In this document: in pieces, positions 55,325-63,703 of the stretch
Layout of the letters: every line of letters begins with the position of its first letter
Position numbering within the stretch: the stretch's first letter is position 1
Origin: an uncultured Clostridia bacterium
Lineage (GTDB): Bacteria > Bacillota > Clostridia > JAAYHZ01
Reading direction: 5' to 3'
Assembly: GCA_937894465.1 (NCBI GenBank)
Contig: CALCRE010000047.1
Location: 1 to 64,000 of the forward strand
Length of the DNA: 64,000 bases
Translations under genes and position numbers: made by a program
The notes under the pieces: generated by a model
The model's database searches: none
Told to the model about the DNA's origin: nothing
What the model saw: only the letters and a program-made list of their open reading frames with translations

Positions 55325-56410
55325 ATGAAAAAGCCTGGGAAAAAGAGAGTGTTAAAGTACCTATTGATTTCAGTGTTGGTCGCAGTTGTCGGTTTTATCG
55401 GCTATGCAATAATTGGAATGAACAAGTTGAATCGTTTGGCAGATATGTCATTTGAAGAGATGCTGCAATTCACCACAAAGGATCGAAAAGATGCCTATAT
55501 CACGGTAGGGATCTTGCAAGATGATGAAATGACTTACACTGTTTATGGGGAGAACGGTGAAGTGTTACCTCAAAAAGAAACTATTTATGAGATCGGATCC
55601 ATTACAAAGACATTTACCGCATCGATGATTTGCAAAGCCATTAATGAAGGCCTTATTCGTTTGGACGACTCCATTGATCAATATTTGAACCTTCCTGAAA
55701 AAGACTATTACCCTACTATTCGTAAGCTTTTGACTCATACGTCCGGATACAAGGCGTACTATTTTGAAAAGCCCATGATTTCCAACTTTCTATTCGGTAA
55801 AAATGATTTTAAAGGCATCTCAAAAGATATGGTGATGAAAAGAATTAAAAAAGTTCAAATCAAGGACGTTGAACATTCATTCTTGTATTCTAATTTTGGT
55901 ATGTCGGTTTTAGGGTTGGTGTTGGAGGAAGTTTATGACGAAGATTATATGTCCTTGATGAACCGATATGTACAAGAGCTTCAACTTTCCAACACAAAAG
56001 TTTCGGATGGAACGGGGGATTTGGAAGGTTATTGGGAATGGGCAAAATCCGATGCCTATTTACCGGCAGGAGGCCTTTTGTCCACCGTTACCGATATGAT
56101 GCAATACGCAAAAATTCATATGAATGAAGAGTTTGAATATTTACATATGTCACATGAACAAATGGCAAAGGGAGCATCAAATCCAACTTATGAAAAAATG
56201 AACATACGAATGGATGGTATTGGTGCCGGTTGGATGATGGATCAAGAAAACAACATCATTTGGCATAACGGGGGAACAAGTGAGTTTAACAGCTACTTAG
56301 GCTTTAACCAAGAAAGCAAAACGGCGGTGGTCGTTTTATCCAATCTACCGCCGAATTTTCGTATTCCGTCTACTGTGATGGGGATTGAGCTCCTTACGAG
56401 CTTGAGATAA
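55325..56410 (+). CDS. Membrane-anchored serine hydrolase, beta-lactamase/PBP fold
   Basis: The 361-residue protein has a basic N-terminus and one membrane helix (13-31). The outside domain has the class C/PBP motifs: Ser92-x-x-Lys95 (GSITKTFTAS), Tyr188-x-Asn190 (LYSNFGMSVLGL) and His314-Asn-Gly (WHNGGTSEFNSYLGF). It could be a carboxypeptidase, esterase or D-aminopeptidase. True beta-lactamase activity is not implied. The ATG follows AAGGAGAG. It is convergent with the BlaR1-like gene. Confidence 0.88.
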   Translation: MKKPGKKRVLKYLLISVLVAVVGFIGYAIIGMNKLNRLADMSFEEMLQFTTKDRKDAYITVGILQDDEMTYTVYGENGEVLPQKETIYEIGSITKTFTASMICKAINEGLIRLDDSIDQYLNLPEKDYYPTIRKLLTHTSGYKAYYFEKPMISNFLFGKNDFKGISKDMVMKRIKKVQIKDVEHSFLYSNFGMSVLGLVLEEVYDEDYMSLMNRYVQELQLSNTKVSDGTGDLEGYWEWAKSDAYLPAGGLLSTVTDMMQYAKIHMNEEFEYLHMSHEQMAKGASNPTYEKMNIRMDGIGAGWMMDQENNIIWHNGGTSEFNSYLGFNQESKTAVVVLSNLPPNFRIPSTVMGIELLTSLR

Positions 56411-56437
56411 AAATAGGTACTTCTTAAATGATCTAGT

Positions 56438-58909
56438 CTAATTCGTATCAGTTATAGAAAAAGTCACATTACCTTGATAGTCGGTAAGCGTGGCTTTTTT
56501 AATACCATGTTTTTTTAGATGCTTATAAAGGTTGCCAATTAACAGTTCGTGTAGTTCGTCATGATTGCTGTATTCACGAATCATTTGATCTGCTAGTCCC
56601 TTAATATTCTTTTTGGATTTAGGCATGCTGCAAAAATTCTTAATGGAGGGACTAAATTGAGAACCGTCCCCGGCTTGCACATATTCCTTCAAGACAAAAT
56701 TTCCATCGGTATCCTTTTGATAGGTGATGGCTGCCGGAATGATACTGCCTCCGGCTTCGGACAAGGTGTCCCCATATAGTTCATATCGGACTGTGAAGGT
56801 GGTGACAAATACTTTTAACATATCCTCTTCTTTATAACTTCCGAAAATCTTAGGAGCTACAATGATGAATCCCCTTTTTTCTGAGGTTGCTCTTTGTTGA
56901 ACTTCTGTTGAGTAAACAAGCTTTTCAATCGGATCGTCTCCATCGTACTTAAAATGGGGTAGCTTGGTTTCCAGAAGAATATCTAGTGCTGCATACCACT
57001 GCTGAGGCGATAAGCCTAAGTCTTTGACATTATTTCTTGGACCTAAAAGCTCTTTGCATAAGATCATCATAACAACTCCGCGAAGCCCCTCGGCTTTTCC
57101 TGCTTTAAATTCAGAAAGCATATATTGTAAAGCATCTTCACCCCCGTACTTTAGAATGTTTTCATATTCGTCCATGTGGGTATTGATATAGTCTTGGGCA
57201 TTAGATGATTCTAGCGGGGAAGACAAAATGGTATCCAAACTTTTTCCTATATCAAACCCGGAGTTGTCGAAAATGGAGGTGATGGTTTTCATGATGTCGG
57301 AATCGATCTTATGAATGCGCTCATAAGGCTGATCGATATAGTAACTTTTGTTGTCTTGGATATATAAATAATATCGATGGTATACATGTTCCCCGTTCAT
57401 TTCCACTTTTAGGTAATCCGATACCGGAGGTACATCATTTAATGTGGAATTAAAAAACAAGGAAGGCTTGTATCTTTCACCTTGTTGCATAAGCACAGCC
57501 ATCCGCATGATGATCTTTTCATCTTCCGTGATGATTTTGTTGGTATCTTGACCGTTTACATGGTTTGTGACTGTTATTTGTTGTACATGAGGAATTCCGG
57601 ATGCAGCCATTTGCCGAATGGACTGATAGTCTTGCTCGGGTATTTTGTAATACCTGAACTCATCTTGATAAACGGTCATGACGTAAGTTTCAGATTCAAA
57701 AAACCGAATTTCATTTCCTGTTTCTGCACTGACATGAACAATGATGGAAGGGGTAAGTTCATTGGGTATATTCCTTCTTTTTCTTTTCCATCGGTTTTCG
57801 GCTATATCCAACCACTTTGCAAACTCGGTACCGCTGACCGCAGACTCACCATATTCAATGGATTCAATGATGATTTGCTCTTGTTCTGCAATGGCGGACA
57901 GCATACTGTTGGGATTGAGAAATGATAAATCCGGTTGTCCGTTCACAGGGTTGGAGATCAAAGAAATACCAACAACAAGGACTAAGATTATTGAAGCGGT
58001 TATAACCCAAAAAACCGGCTTTTTGTAGTTTACGATATTCTTGATACGGGATTTTACATGACTTTCCCCAAAGGCCAAAGGACTTGCGGTAAAGGGATTT
58101 CTGTTTTTTAACGAAAGTGAAAGCAAAGAGTTGGAATAGCCCCGCCTTATATCTTGATTCATACTGCGGAGGACGGTTTCGTCACAGGACATTTCCATGT
58201 CTTTGCTCATCAGATTAAATGAAAGCCACATAATCGGGTTAAACCAATGGGGGATTAGAGCAAGAAAAGAAACAAACTTTACTAAGTGATCTTTTCTGTG
58301 GATGTGTGTTCTTTCATGGGATAGGATGTATGGCAGATCGGATTGATCTATATTGGCAGGAATATAGATTTTAGGGTAAATCAGTCCGCACACAAATGCC
58401 GTGGTGATTTGATCAGATTCATAGATATTGTCTTTTACAAGAGTTGAAAACCGTAAATTCCTTTTTGTATTTATATATGAAATCACACTATAGATCAATA
58501 ATACAACCATTCCTGCAACCCAAACCACACTGAGTATTCCCATCCATATTTGCATGGGGTTTGCACTGGCAAGAGGTGTAGCCTGTGGTAATACTTTATT
58601 TACTACAGGATCTAAGCTGCTGATACCGGATTGGATCGTCGGTGTATTCATGATTCCAATATCCATAGGTACATATTCCGGATGACCGGATTGATTGTTT
58701 AACCGAATATTTAAAAGATTCAACAAACTGAAATTTGTTTGAATGGAAATAGGACATACAAGCCGAAATAAAACAACGCCCCATAATGCGTATGAGAAGA
58801 TCCGCGGTGTTTTTTTCAATAACATCCGAACAAGAATAACACCGATGGCTACATAAGAGGATGTGATACTCATGTTTAAAACGACAATGAATAATTCTTG
58901 TAAGCTCAT
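56438..58909 (-). CDS. BlaR1-like M56-family membrane metallopeptidase
   Basis: The 823-residue protein has four N-terminal membrane helices (about 5-28, 38-56, 120-145 and 300-318) and the M56 zinc motif His198-Glu-Arg-Thr-His202 in LSHERTHIHRKDHLVKFVSF, with FNPIMWLSFNLMSKDMEMSCDE after it. Residues 330-823 form a long extracytoplasmic part without PBP motifs, so it is not a direct beta-lactam sensor. The start overlaps the BlaI-type repressor by 4 bp. The pair should act like BlaR1/BlaI, the peptidase relieving repression on an extracellular signal, although the ligand is unknown. Confidence 0.9.
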   Translation of the reverse strand: MSLQELFIVVLNMSITSSYVAIGVILVRMLLKKTPRIFSYALWGVVLFRLVCPISIQTNFSLLNLLNIRLNNQSGHPEYVPMDIGIMNTPTIQSGISSLDPVVNKVLPQATPLASANPMQIWMGILSVVWVAGMVVLLIYSVISYINTKRNLRFSTLVKDNIYESDQITTAFVCGLIYPKIYIPANIDQSDLPYILSHERTHIHRKDHLVKFVSFLALIPHWFNPIMWLSFNLMSKDMEMSCDETVLRSMNQDIRRGYSNSLLSLSLKNRNPFTASPLAFGESHVKSRIKNIVNYKKPVFWVITASIILVLVVGISLISNPVNGQPDLSFLNPNSMLSAIAEQEQIIIESIEYGESAVSGTEFAKWLDIAENRWKRKRRNIPNELTPSIIVHVSAETGNEIRFFESETYVMTVYQDEFRYYKIPEQDYQSIRQMAASGIPHVQQITVTNHVNGQDTNKIITEDEKIIMRMAVLMQQGERYKPSLFFNSTLNDVPPVSDYLKVEMNGEHVYHRYYLYIQDNKSYYIDQPYERIHKIDSDIMKTITSIFDNSGFDIGKSLDTILSSPLESSNAQDYINTHMDEYENILKYGGEDALQYMLSEFKAGKAEGLRGVVMMILCKELLGPRNNVKDLGLSPQQWYAALDILLETKLPHFKYDGDDPIEKLVYSTEVQQRATSEKRGFIIVAPKIFGSYKEEDMLKVFVTTFTVRYELYGDTLSEAGGSIIPAAITYQKDTDGNFVLKEYVQAGDGSQFSPSIKNFCSMPKSKKNIKGLADQMIREYSNHDELHELLIGNLYKHLKKHGIKKATLTDYQGNVTFSITDTN

Positions 58910-59271
58910 TTGGTGGCCTCCTCAATGATCTGTCTTAGCTCATTTGCCTCTTCCGAGGTGATTTTTCTGTTATCAAGAAAGGCTGTTAAGAATTTCGGGA
59001 GAGATCCGTCAAATGTTTTCTCCACGATGGTATTGCTTTCATACTTTTGAACATCCTCTTTTTTAACCAGTGAGGTTACCATAGCGTCAACATTTTGCAA
59101 AACATTTCGCTCACAAAGCTTCTTTAAAACGGTATAGGTGGTTGATTTTTTCCAACCGAGTTCTTTCGCACAAAGCTTAACAAGTTCAGTAGAGTTAATG
59201 GGCTCGCGCTCCCATACAATACATGCAAATTTGTATTCGGCATCAAACAGTTTGTAATTTTCCAAAAGCAA
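58906..59271 (-). CDS. BlaI/MecI/CopY-family repressor
   Basis: The 121-residue winged-helix repressor contains ACIVWEREPINSTELVKLCA, KELGWKKSTTYTVLKKLCER (recognition helix) and NVDAMVTSLVKKEDVQKYES, with the C-terminal helix FLDNRKITSEEANELRQIIE. It is followed by the M56 gene with a 4-bp overlap. The promoter and dyad upstream (59294-59347) suggest autoregulation. Cleavage by the partner peptidase would derepress the operon. Confidence 0.92.
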   Translation of the reverse strand: MLLENYKLFDAEYKFACIVWEREPINSTELVKLCAKELGWKKSTTYTVLKKLCERNVLQNVDAMVTSLVKKEDVQKYESNTIVEKTFDGSLPKFLTAFLDNRKITSEEANELRQIIEEATK

Positions 59272-59293
59272 TCATCTCCTTAACAAACATTAA

Positions 59294-59347
59294 GTCTATC
59301 TAAATAGACCTTGTGCCGAGTTTATTCCAATAGACCTTTAAAGTCAA
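59294..59347 (-). promoter_or_regulatory. Promoter and operators of the blaI-blaR1-like operon
   Basis: On the minus strand TTGACT (59347-59342) and TAAACT (59324-59319) are 17 bp apart. A perfect dyad GTCTAT-N4-ATAGAC lies at 59294-59309, just after the -10. A second half-site sharing AATAGACCTT lies in the spacer between the boxes, near 59329-59338. Binding at either would block transcription; the BlaI-type product is the likely ligand. Confidence 0.55.
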
Positions 59348-59430
59348 GCTCTTTTTGAATTTTTGTTCAAACCTAGGTAACATGACTGTTTTGGTTAAGT
59401 AAAATACCGAAAATGTCAAATAATAAATAA

Positions 59431-59460
59431 TTGATAAATGGTAGCATCTATGTATATCTA
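59431..59460 (+). promoter_or_regulatory. Possible promoter of solute-binding protein gene 2
   Basis: TTGATA (59431-59436) and TATCTA (59455-59460) are 18 bp apart. This is a moderate match just upstream of the AAGGAGG ribosome site, leaving a short leader. Confidence 0.35.
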
Positions 59461-59484
59461 TTAACCTTATAAGGAGGATTATGT

Positions 59485-61368
59485 ATGAAACTGTCTAAAC
59501 CTATTATTATCTTAATTGTTTTATCAATGATGCTTTCTTTTGTTGCTTGTTCACAAACTGAGAATCAACCTGGAGCAACAACAACAAGTGCACAAGTAAC
59601 GACTACGAAAGCTGTAACAACCACGCAAAAACAGGCAGAAACCACAACTGGCGCTGTAACGACGACTCAACAAGTTGAGGAAAATCCATTTGCTGAGTTT
59701 TATGAAATCAGCTGGTTACATGGGATGTGTGCCAATTATGAGGAGGGTGCATGGGATGAGTTGATGCTCGAAGAAAAGTATAATATCGATCTGAAGATAT
59801 GGACCATCAACCACACTGACACAGAAGGATTGTCCATGATGCTTGCAGCCGGTGAAATTCCGGATGTTGGATTGCTAACAAATGCTCCTTTATGGCCTCC
59901 GGCTCAATATGCAGAAAAGTTTACTCGTTCGGTACCATTATCTATGATTCAACAATATTTTCCGCACTACTATGAGAAGATGTTACAGAATCAACCATCA
60001 AGCTTTCAATACAACAAGATCGGTGATACAGATGAGTATTACGGTTTGTCGGCAATTAATGTAACCTTCTTGCGTTCGTATAACGTATCCCTTCTACGCT
60101 TAGACTGGATGGAGAATGTAGGTCATGAGATTCCCGAGAATGAATTGACAAACATCACTATGACAGATGATAAGTTTGGTAAATTCGACGGACAATTATA
60201 CATCACAAACTATTTGTTTGAACATGATGAAATGAATGACATCTTTAGAGCATTCACCGAAGACGACCCGGATGGAAATGGTGAAGATGATACATACGCT
60301 GCTGTAACTTGGCCACATACATGGAGAAACCATTGGTCGGATTTATACTGGGGACAATTTGGAATCATCGGTTCTGATTTGGGCTGGTTGTATTTAGACG
60401 ATGTATCCGGAAACATAGTTCCTGCATATGCAGTGACCGGATACAGGGACTATATGAAATGGGCAAGCGAAATGTATGAAAAAGGTTACATGAGAACATT
60501 AGGTGAAGGAAACTGGCGTGATGTTCAAAATATGACCTGGATGACCGGTAAGGTCGGATACTTTAATGCAGACAGGCAAGTTATTGCCAGACCGGATCTA
60601 CCTGAAACAACAGATAAGCAACCGCCTCAAAGCATTTGGTTAAATACTGACCCGGATGCTAAATTCGTGATCGTTCCTTGTTTGGCAGGTCCTAATGATA
60701 ACTTCGGAACAAGAAGATACGAATTAACCGCTATGAGCGAAAACAGAAACAGAGTGTATACATTTGCATCTACTGTATCCGATGGTAAATTGGCACGTGT
60801 GTTTACCATGTGGAATGATTACTGCATGGACCCTTTCAGTGACTTTAATGACAAGGTACACAATGGTATTGAAAACATCCATTTTAAATGGTCAGGAGAA
60901 CCTTTTAACAGTTCTAGAATGATAACTGATGCAACTAAAATTCCTCCGCAGTATAGAATGGGTAAATTCTGGAGCGGTAACTTCTTAGGAGAAGAAAATT
61001 TCTTCGCTTATGAAGCACAACGTCAAATATTGCTGTTCCAATATAAAAACAGATGGGTTGAGAAATACATGGTAGAACCATATAAATTTATCAGTATACT
61101 TGACATGGGTCAGGAAATGTACGATGCATACAGAAAAGACTATAACGAAATGAATTCCACAATAATGGCGGTCGTTAATGACTTTGCTACTCGCGTTTGG
61201 GAAGGTCAAGTCGGTGATGTGAATACCGAGTGGGAGCAATATCTGACACAGTTATACAGTGCAGGGCTGCAGACCATGGTAGATAAATATTACAACAATG
61301 AAGCATTCAAGCTGTATGATGTACCTGACTTTGATAAAATTATAAAAGGATTTAAACAATTTCAATGA
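59485..61368 (+). CDS. Extracellular solute-binding lipoprotein 2 (LplA-like, orphan)
   Basis: The 627-residue protein has lipobox Cys22 (MMLSFVAC), a threonine-rich linker (about 30-65, TTTT and TTQQ tracts likely to be flexible or glycosylated), and a mature domain opening VEENPFAEFYEISWLHG. The same EF-hand-like calcium loop DDPDGNGEDDTYA and C-terminal LYSAGLQTMVDKYYNNEAF occur as in protein 1, so the two are paralogues. It should bind oligosaccharide outside the cell. No permease gene is next to it. An AraC-type regulator at the right edge hints that transporter genes may follow outside the window. Confidence 0.9.
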   Translation: MKLSKPIIILIVLSMMLSFVACSQTENQPGATTTSAQVTTTKAVTTTQKQAETTTGAVTTTQQVEENPFAEFYEISWLHGMCANYEEGAWDELMLEEKYNIDLKIWTINHTDTEGLSMMLAAGEIPDVGLLTNAPLWPPAQYAEKFTRSVPLSMIQQYFPHYYEKMLQNQPSSFQYNKIGDTDEYYGLSAINVTFLRSYNVSLLRLDWMENVGHEIPENELTNITMTDDKFGKFDGQLYITNYLFEHDEMNDIFRAFTEDDPDGNGEDDTYAAVTWPHTWRNHWSDLYWGQFGIIGSDLGWLYLDDVSGNIVPAYAVTGYRDYMKWASEMYEKGYMRTLGEGNWRDVQNMTWMTGKVGYFNADRQVIARPDLPETTDKQPPQSIWLNTDPDAKFVIVPCLAGPNDNFGTRRYELTAMSENRNRVYTFASTVSDGKLARVFTMWNDYCMDPFSDFNDKVHNGIENIHFKWSGEPFNSSRMITDATKIPPQYRMGKFWSGNFLGEENFFAYEAQRQILLFQYKNRWVEKYMVEPYKFISILDMGQEMYDAYRKDYNEMNSTIMAVVNDFATRVWEGQVGDVNTEWEQYLTQLYSAGLQTMVDKYYNNEAFKLYDVPDFDKIIKGFKQFQ

Positions 61369-61406
61369 AGTTCGTTAATATAGGATGTTTATACAAAGCA
61401 GATAGA

Positions 61407-61430
61407 AAACAGGAGCCAGCTCCTGTTTTC
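61407..61430 (+). terminator. Terminator of solute-binding protein gene 2
   Basis: AAAACAGGAG and CTCCTGTTTT form a perfect stem around a four-base CCAG loop, running into TTTTCTTCC. It lies about 40 bp after the stop. Confidence 0.8.
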
Positions 61431-61539
61431 TTCCTTGTTGTAACTGTTTATTCCATCACACTTTAGCTGTTATTTAATGTTTTTAAACAGTATAATGAAA
61501 TTAATGATCAACATAAAAAATGATGTGATGCAGAAAGTG

Positions 61540-61686
61540 ATGTTCAATCAACCATTGATATTTCATTTTAATAAATTGTTCGACCAAATGAATCGAAAGG
61601 TCGGTCCATATATTATCTATCAAGTTGGGGATTTATGTAGTGAGCCCGGATATCGGGTAGGAACCCACATTCAATATAATGTATGA
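61540..61686 (+). pseudogene. Decayed AraC-family regulator, N-terminal fragment
   Basis: The fragment reads MFNQPLIFHFNKLF then VGPYIIYQVGDLCSEPGYRV before a stop after 48 codons. It aligns directly with the N-terminus of the AraC-type gene at the right edge of the window (FHFDNWF, IGPYIIYQVGDLCCEPGYQV). Just past the stop a shifted frame resumes with YEISFIV, matching YEISYIV in the intact gene, and then decays. It is a broken paralogous copy. Confidence 0.75.
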
Positions 61687-61845
61687 AATCAGCTTTATAG
61701 TAGCTACCTAGCGATTACGAAAAGTGGATAGAAGAAAATAATGAGACCTTCGATGGGGAACTATGACCTTTCACACAGTGCATCTTTTATCAAATTTATA
61801 AACAATGACAAAGATGATCCTATAATTATCAAATCTATTGCAATA

Positions 61846-61878
61846 TATCCTAAATTCCTTATCTGAATTAGCGTAGAC
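61846..61878 (+). repeat. Left terminal inverted repeat of the IS
   Basis: It starts TATCCTAAATTCC and ends TTAGCGTAGAC, matching the complement of the right end. Confidence 0.85.
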
Positions 61879-61912
61879 ACCTTTTACAAACAAAGAATAC
61901 CTAAACCTTTGG

Positions 61913-61939
61913 AAGTCCCTGCATATTGGGGCTTTTTTT
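61913..61939 (+). terminator. Terminator inside the IS, ahead of the transposase promoter
   Basis: AAGTCCC (61913-61919) pairs with GGGGCTT (61928-61934), with one G-T pair and an 8-nt loop, and is followed by a run of T. It would stop transcription entering from the left flank before the transposase gene. Confidence 0.7.
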
Positions 61940-61963
61940 ATTTTAATCTTTCCAATTTTTCTC

Positions 61964-62004
61964 TTGACATTTTATAGATGTATACACTATAATTAGTGTA
62001 TACA
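61964..62004 (+). promoter_or_regulatory. Transposase promoter with a 26-bp palindrome over the -10
   Basis: TTGACA (61964-61969) and TATAAT (61988-61993) are both perfect consensus, 18 bp apart. The -10 lies within a dyad with perfect 11-bp arms TGTATACACTA and TAGTGTATACA (61979-62004, 4-bp centre). A repressor bound there would shut the promoter. The TGTATACA arms resemble GntR-type sites, but no candidate regulator is encoded in the IS. Confidence 0.7.
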
Positions 62005-62024
62005 TTGATGTGGGGGTGTCGTAA

Positions 62025-63644
62025 ATGACTACATATAGAAAACCGTTGGTCGACATACCGGATGATAAAGGTGTTCATGTAAAAACCGCCGGTGCAAAAA
62101 GTGAGATGTACGTCTATAAATATGTAAAGTATTACAGGAATGATCAAGGCAATCCCAGAAACAAGGCTAAGGCAATCGGTAAGTTGGATCCGGAAACCGG
62201 CAGAATGGTTCCAAATAGCAACTACTTTCAAATGTATCACTTGGATCCTTTGCTACCGGACATCACAATTTGGAAATACGGTTACACATACTTGATCCTA
62301 AAAGTCTGCAAAGACATAAAACTTCTCGACTGCCTTACCCGTGTATTCGGTGAGCGTGCCATTGACATTATTGTAATGGCTTCCTACATCATCCGTAAGG
62401 GAAACGCCATGGACGGAATTGATGATTGGCAGCAAGAAAATTATTTTCCGGGCTTTGAACGTTTGTTGACTTCACAATCCACCAGCAGGATATTCGGCAC
62501 ACTGTCGGCGGTCAAGATGAATGATTTCTTTAAACATTGGATACAAGAGGCTTTTCATGGAGGCAGCGTGTTTTATGACGTTACTTCAATATCGTCATAT
62601 TCTCAGGAGATGCCTGATGTCGAGTACGGCTACAATAGGGACGGTGAAGACTTGGCACAGTTCAATGTGGGACTCTTTTGTGATGAGTCCACCAGAACAC
62701 CGCTGTATTACAACCGTTACAACGGCAGCCTGACTGACAAGGTGAATCTCTCCTATGTTCTTAAAAATGCAGAATCTGTGGGGATAAAAAATATCAAGGC
62801 AGTTGTGGACGGAGGCTTCTGGAGCGAAGAATGTATCAAAAGCCTCAATTCTTGTTGTGATACTTTTACCATAGGTATGCCGGCTTTTTTGAAAGAGTCA
62901 CAGAAGATACTTTCCGAATATGCGGACGGCATTGAAAAATATGAAAATGAATTAATCGAATACCATGTTTATTGTGTAGAGGTAAATACAACCCTATACG
63001 GTGTCCCCGGTAAGGTTCTTTTATACTACGACCCTTGGAATCACCTTAATTTGTGCAACGAAATGTCTGAACGGATCAACAAGCTCAAGTCGGAGCTTTC
63101 AGCTCTTAAACGTTATCCGAAGAGCAAGTTGAGCCGTTACACTAAGTATTTCATCATAACAAAACATGAAAATGACAATGGATTTGATTTTATGGTAGAT
63201 ACAGACAATGTCGAACAACTGCGAAAATATAAAGGATTCTTTCCCATTTTTACAACCGATATGAATGCCACGCCGTCAGATAATCTTTATTTTTATCGTA
63301 CGAAGGATGTCGAGGAGAAGCTATTCGATCAGATTAAGGTGGATATGGATGGCGGACGTATTCGTACCCACAGTATGGAAGCAACCGAGGGAAAAACATT
63401 CGTCACATTCATAGCATGTGTTATCCGATCATACATGTTTAATAAACTTTCAAAGCATTTTACAGAAAATTCAACCTCCTTAAAAAAGGTGTTGAATAAA
63501 TTATCGAACATAACAATAATATCAAGCTATGACGGATATCGTTTTACAAAAGCATTGACCAAAGAACAGAAAGACATACTTTCGGCGTTTGACGCAGTTA
63601 ATGATATCAAGGTTAGTGTCAAGAATGAAAAATGTCTACGCTAA
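62025..63644 (+). CDS. DDE transposase, IS1634/IS4-like
   Basis: The 539-residue transposase has the first catalytic Asp185 in SVFYDVTSISSYS, the second Asp262 in IKAVVDGGFWSEE, and a late acidic segment around residue 430 (VEEKLFDQIKVDMDGGRIRT) with the expected glutamate. The N-terminus YVYKYVKYYRNDQGNPRNKA with AIGKLDPETG and the C-terminal IACVIRSYMFNKLSKHF are typical of IS1634-type proteins of the IS4 superfamily. The reading frame is intact, so the element may be active. The ATG follows GGGGGTGTCG; the stop lies inside the right terminal repeat. Confidence 0.85.
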   Translation: MTTYRKPLVDIPDDKGVHVKTAGAKSEMYVYKYVKYYRNDQGNPRNKAKAIGKLDPETGRMVPNSNYFQMYHLDPLLPDITIWKYGYTYLILKVCKDIKLLDCLTRVFGERAIDIIVMASYIIRKGNAMDGIDDWQQENYFPGFERLLTSQSTSRIFGTLSAVKMNDFFKHWIQEAFHGGSVFYDVTSISSYSQEMPDVEYGYNRDGEDLAQFNVGLFCDESTRTPLYYNRYNGSLTDKVNLSYVLKNAESVGIKNIKAVVDGGFWSEECIKSLNSCCDTFTIGMPAFLKESQKILSEYADGIEKYENELIEYHVYCVEVNTTLYGVPGKVLLYYDPWNHLNLCNEMSERINKLKSELSALKRYPKSKLSRYTKYFIITKHENDNGFDFMVDTDNVEQLRKYKGFFPIFTTDMNATPSDNLYFYRTKDVEEKLFDQIKVDMDGGRIRTHSMEATEGKTFVTFIACVIRSYMFNKLSKHFTENSTSLKKVLNKLSNITIISSYDGYRFTKALTKEQKDILSAFDAVNDIKVSVKNEKCLR

Positions 63645-63665
63645 AATTTTGCGGAATTCAGGATA
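63634..63665 (-). repeat. Right terminal inverted repeat of the IS
   Basis: It starts GTCTACGCTAA and ends GGAATTCAGGATA on the + strand, the complement of the left end. The transposase stop is within it. The downstream AraC gene begins 38 bp later. Confidence 0.85.
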
Positions 63666-63703
63666 CTAAAAATAATTACAATGTAAAAAGTGGGGCACAT
63701 GAA

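Larger units (their letters stand above)
61846..63665 (+). mobile_element. Insertion sequence, about 1.82 kb, with terminal inverted repeats
   Basis: The left end (61846-61878) and the reverse complement of the right end (63634-63665) share an outer 13 bp with 12 matches (TATCCTRAATTCC) and an inner identical 11 bp (TTAGCGTAGAC), separated by 8-9 diverged bases. Between them lies a single DDE transposase gene whose last codons and stop are inside the right repeat. No clear target-site duplication was found, so the exact outer limits are uncertain by a few bases and the insertion may be old. Confidence 0.85.

Noticed and set aside
61979..62004. The 26-bp palindrome as an IS end or attachment site
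   Set aside because: The true terminal repeats are further out at 61846 and 63634, and the palindrome sits on the transposase -10 box, so a regulatory role fits better.
61846..63665. A target-site duplication around the IS
   Set aside because: Flanking bases were compared for several possible end positions; no more than 2 bp agree, which is not evidence.
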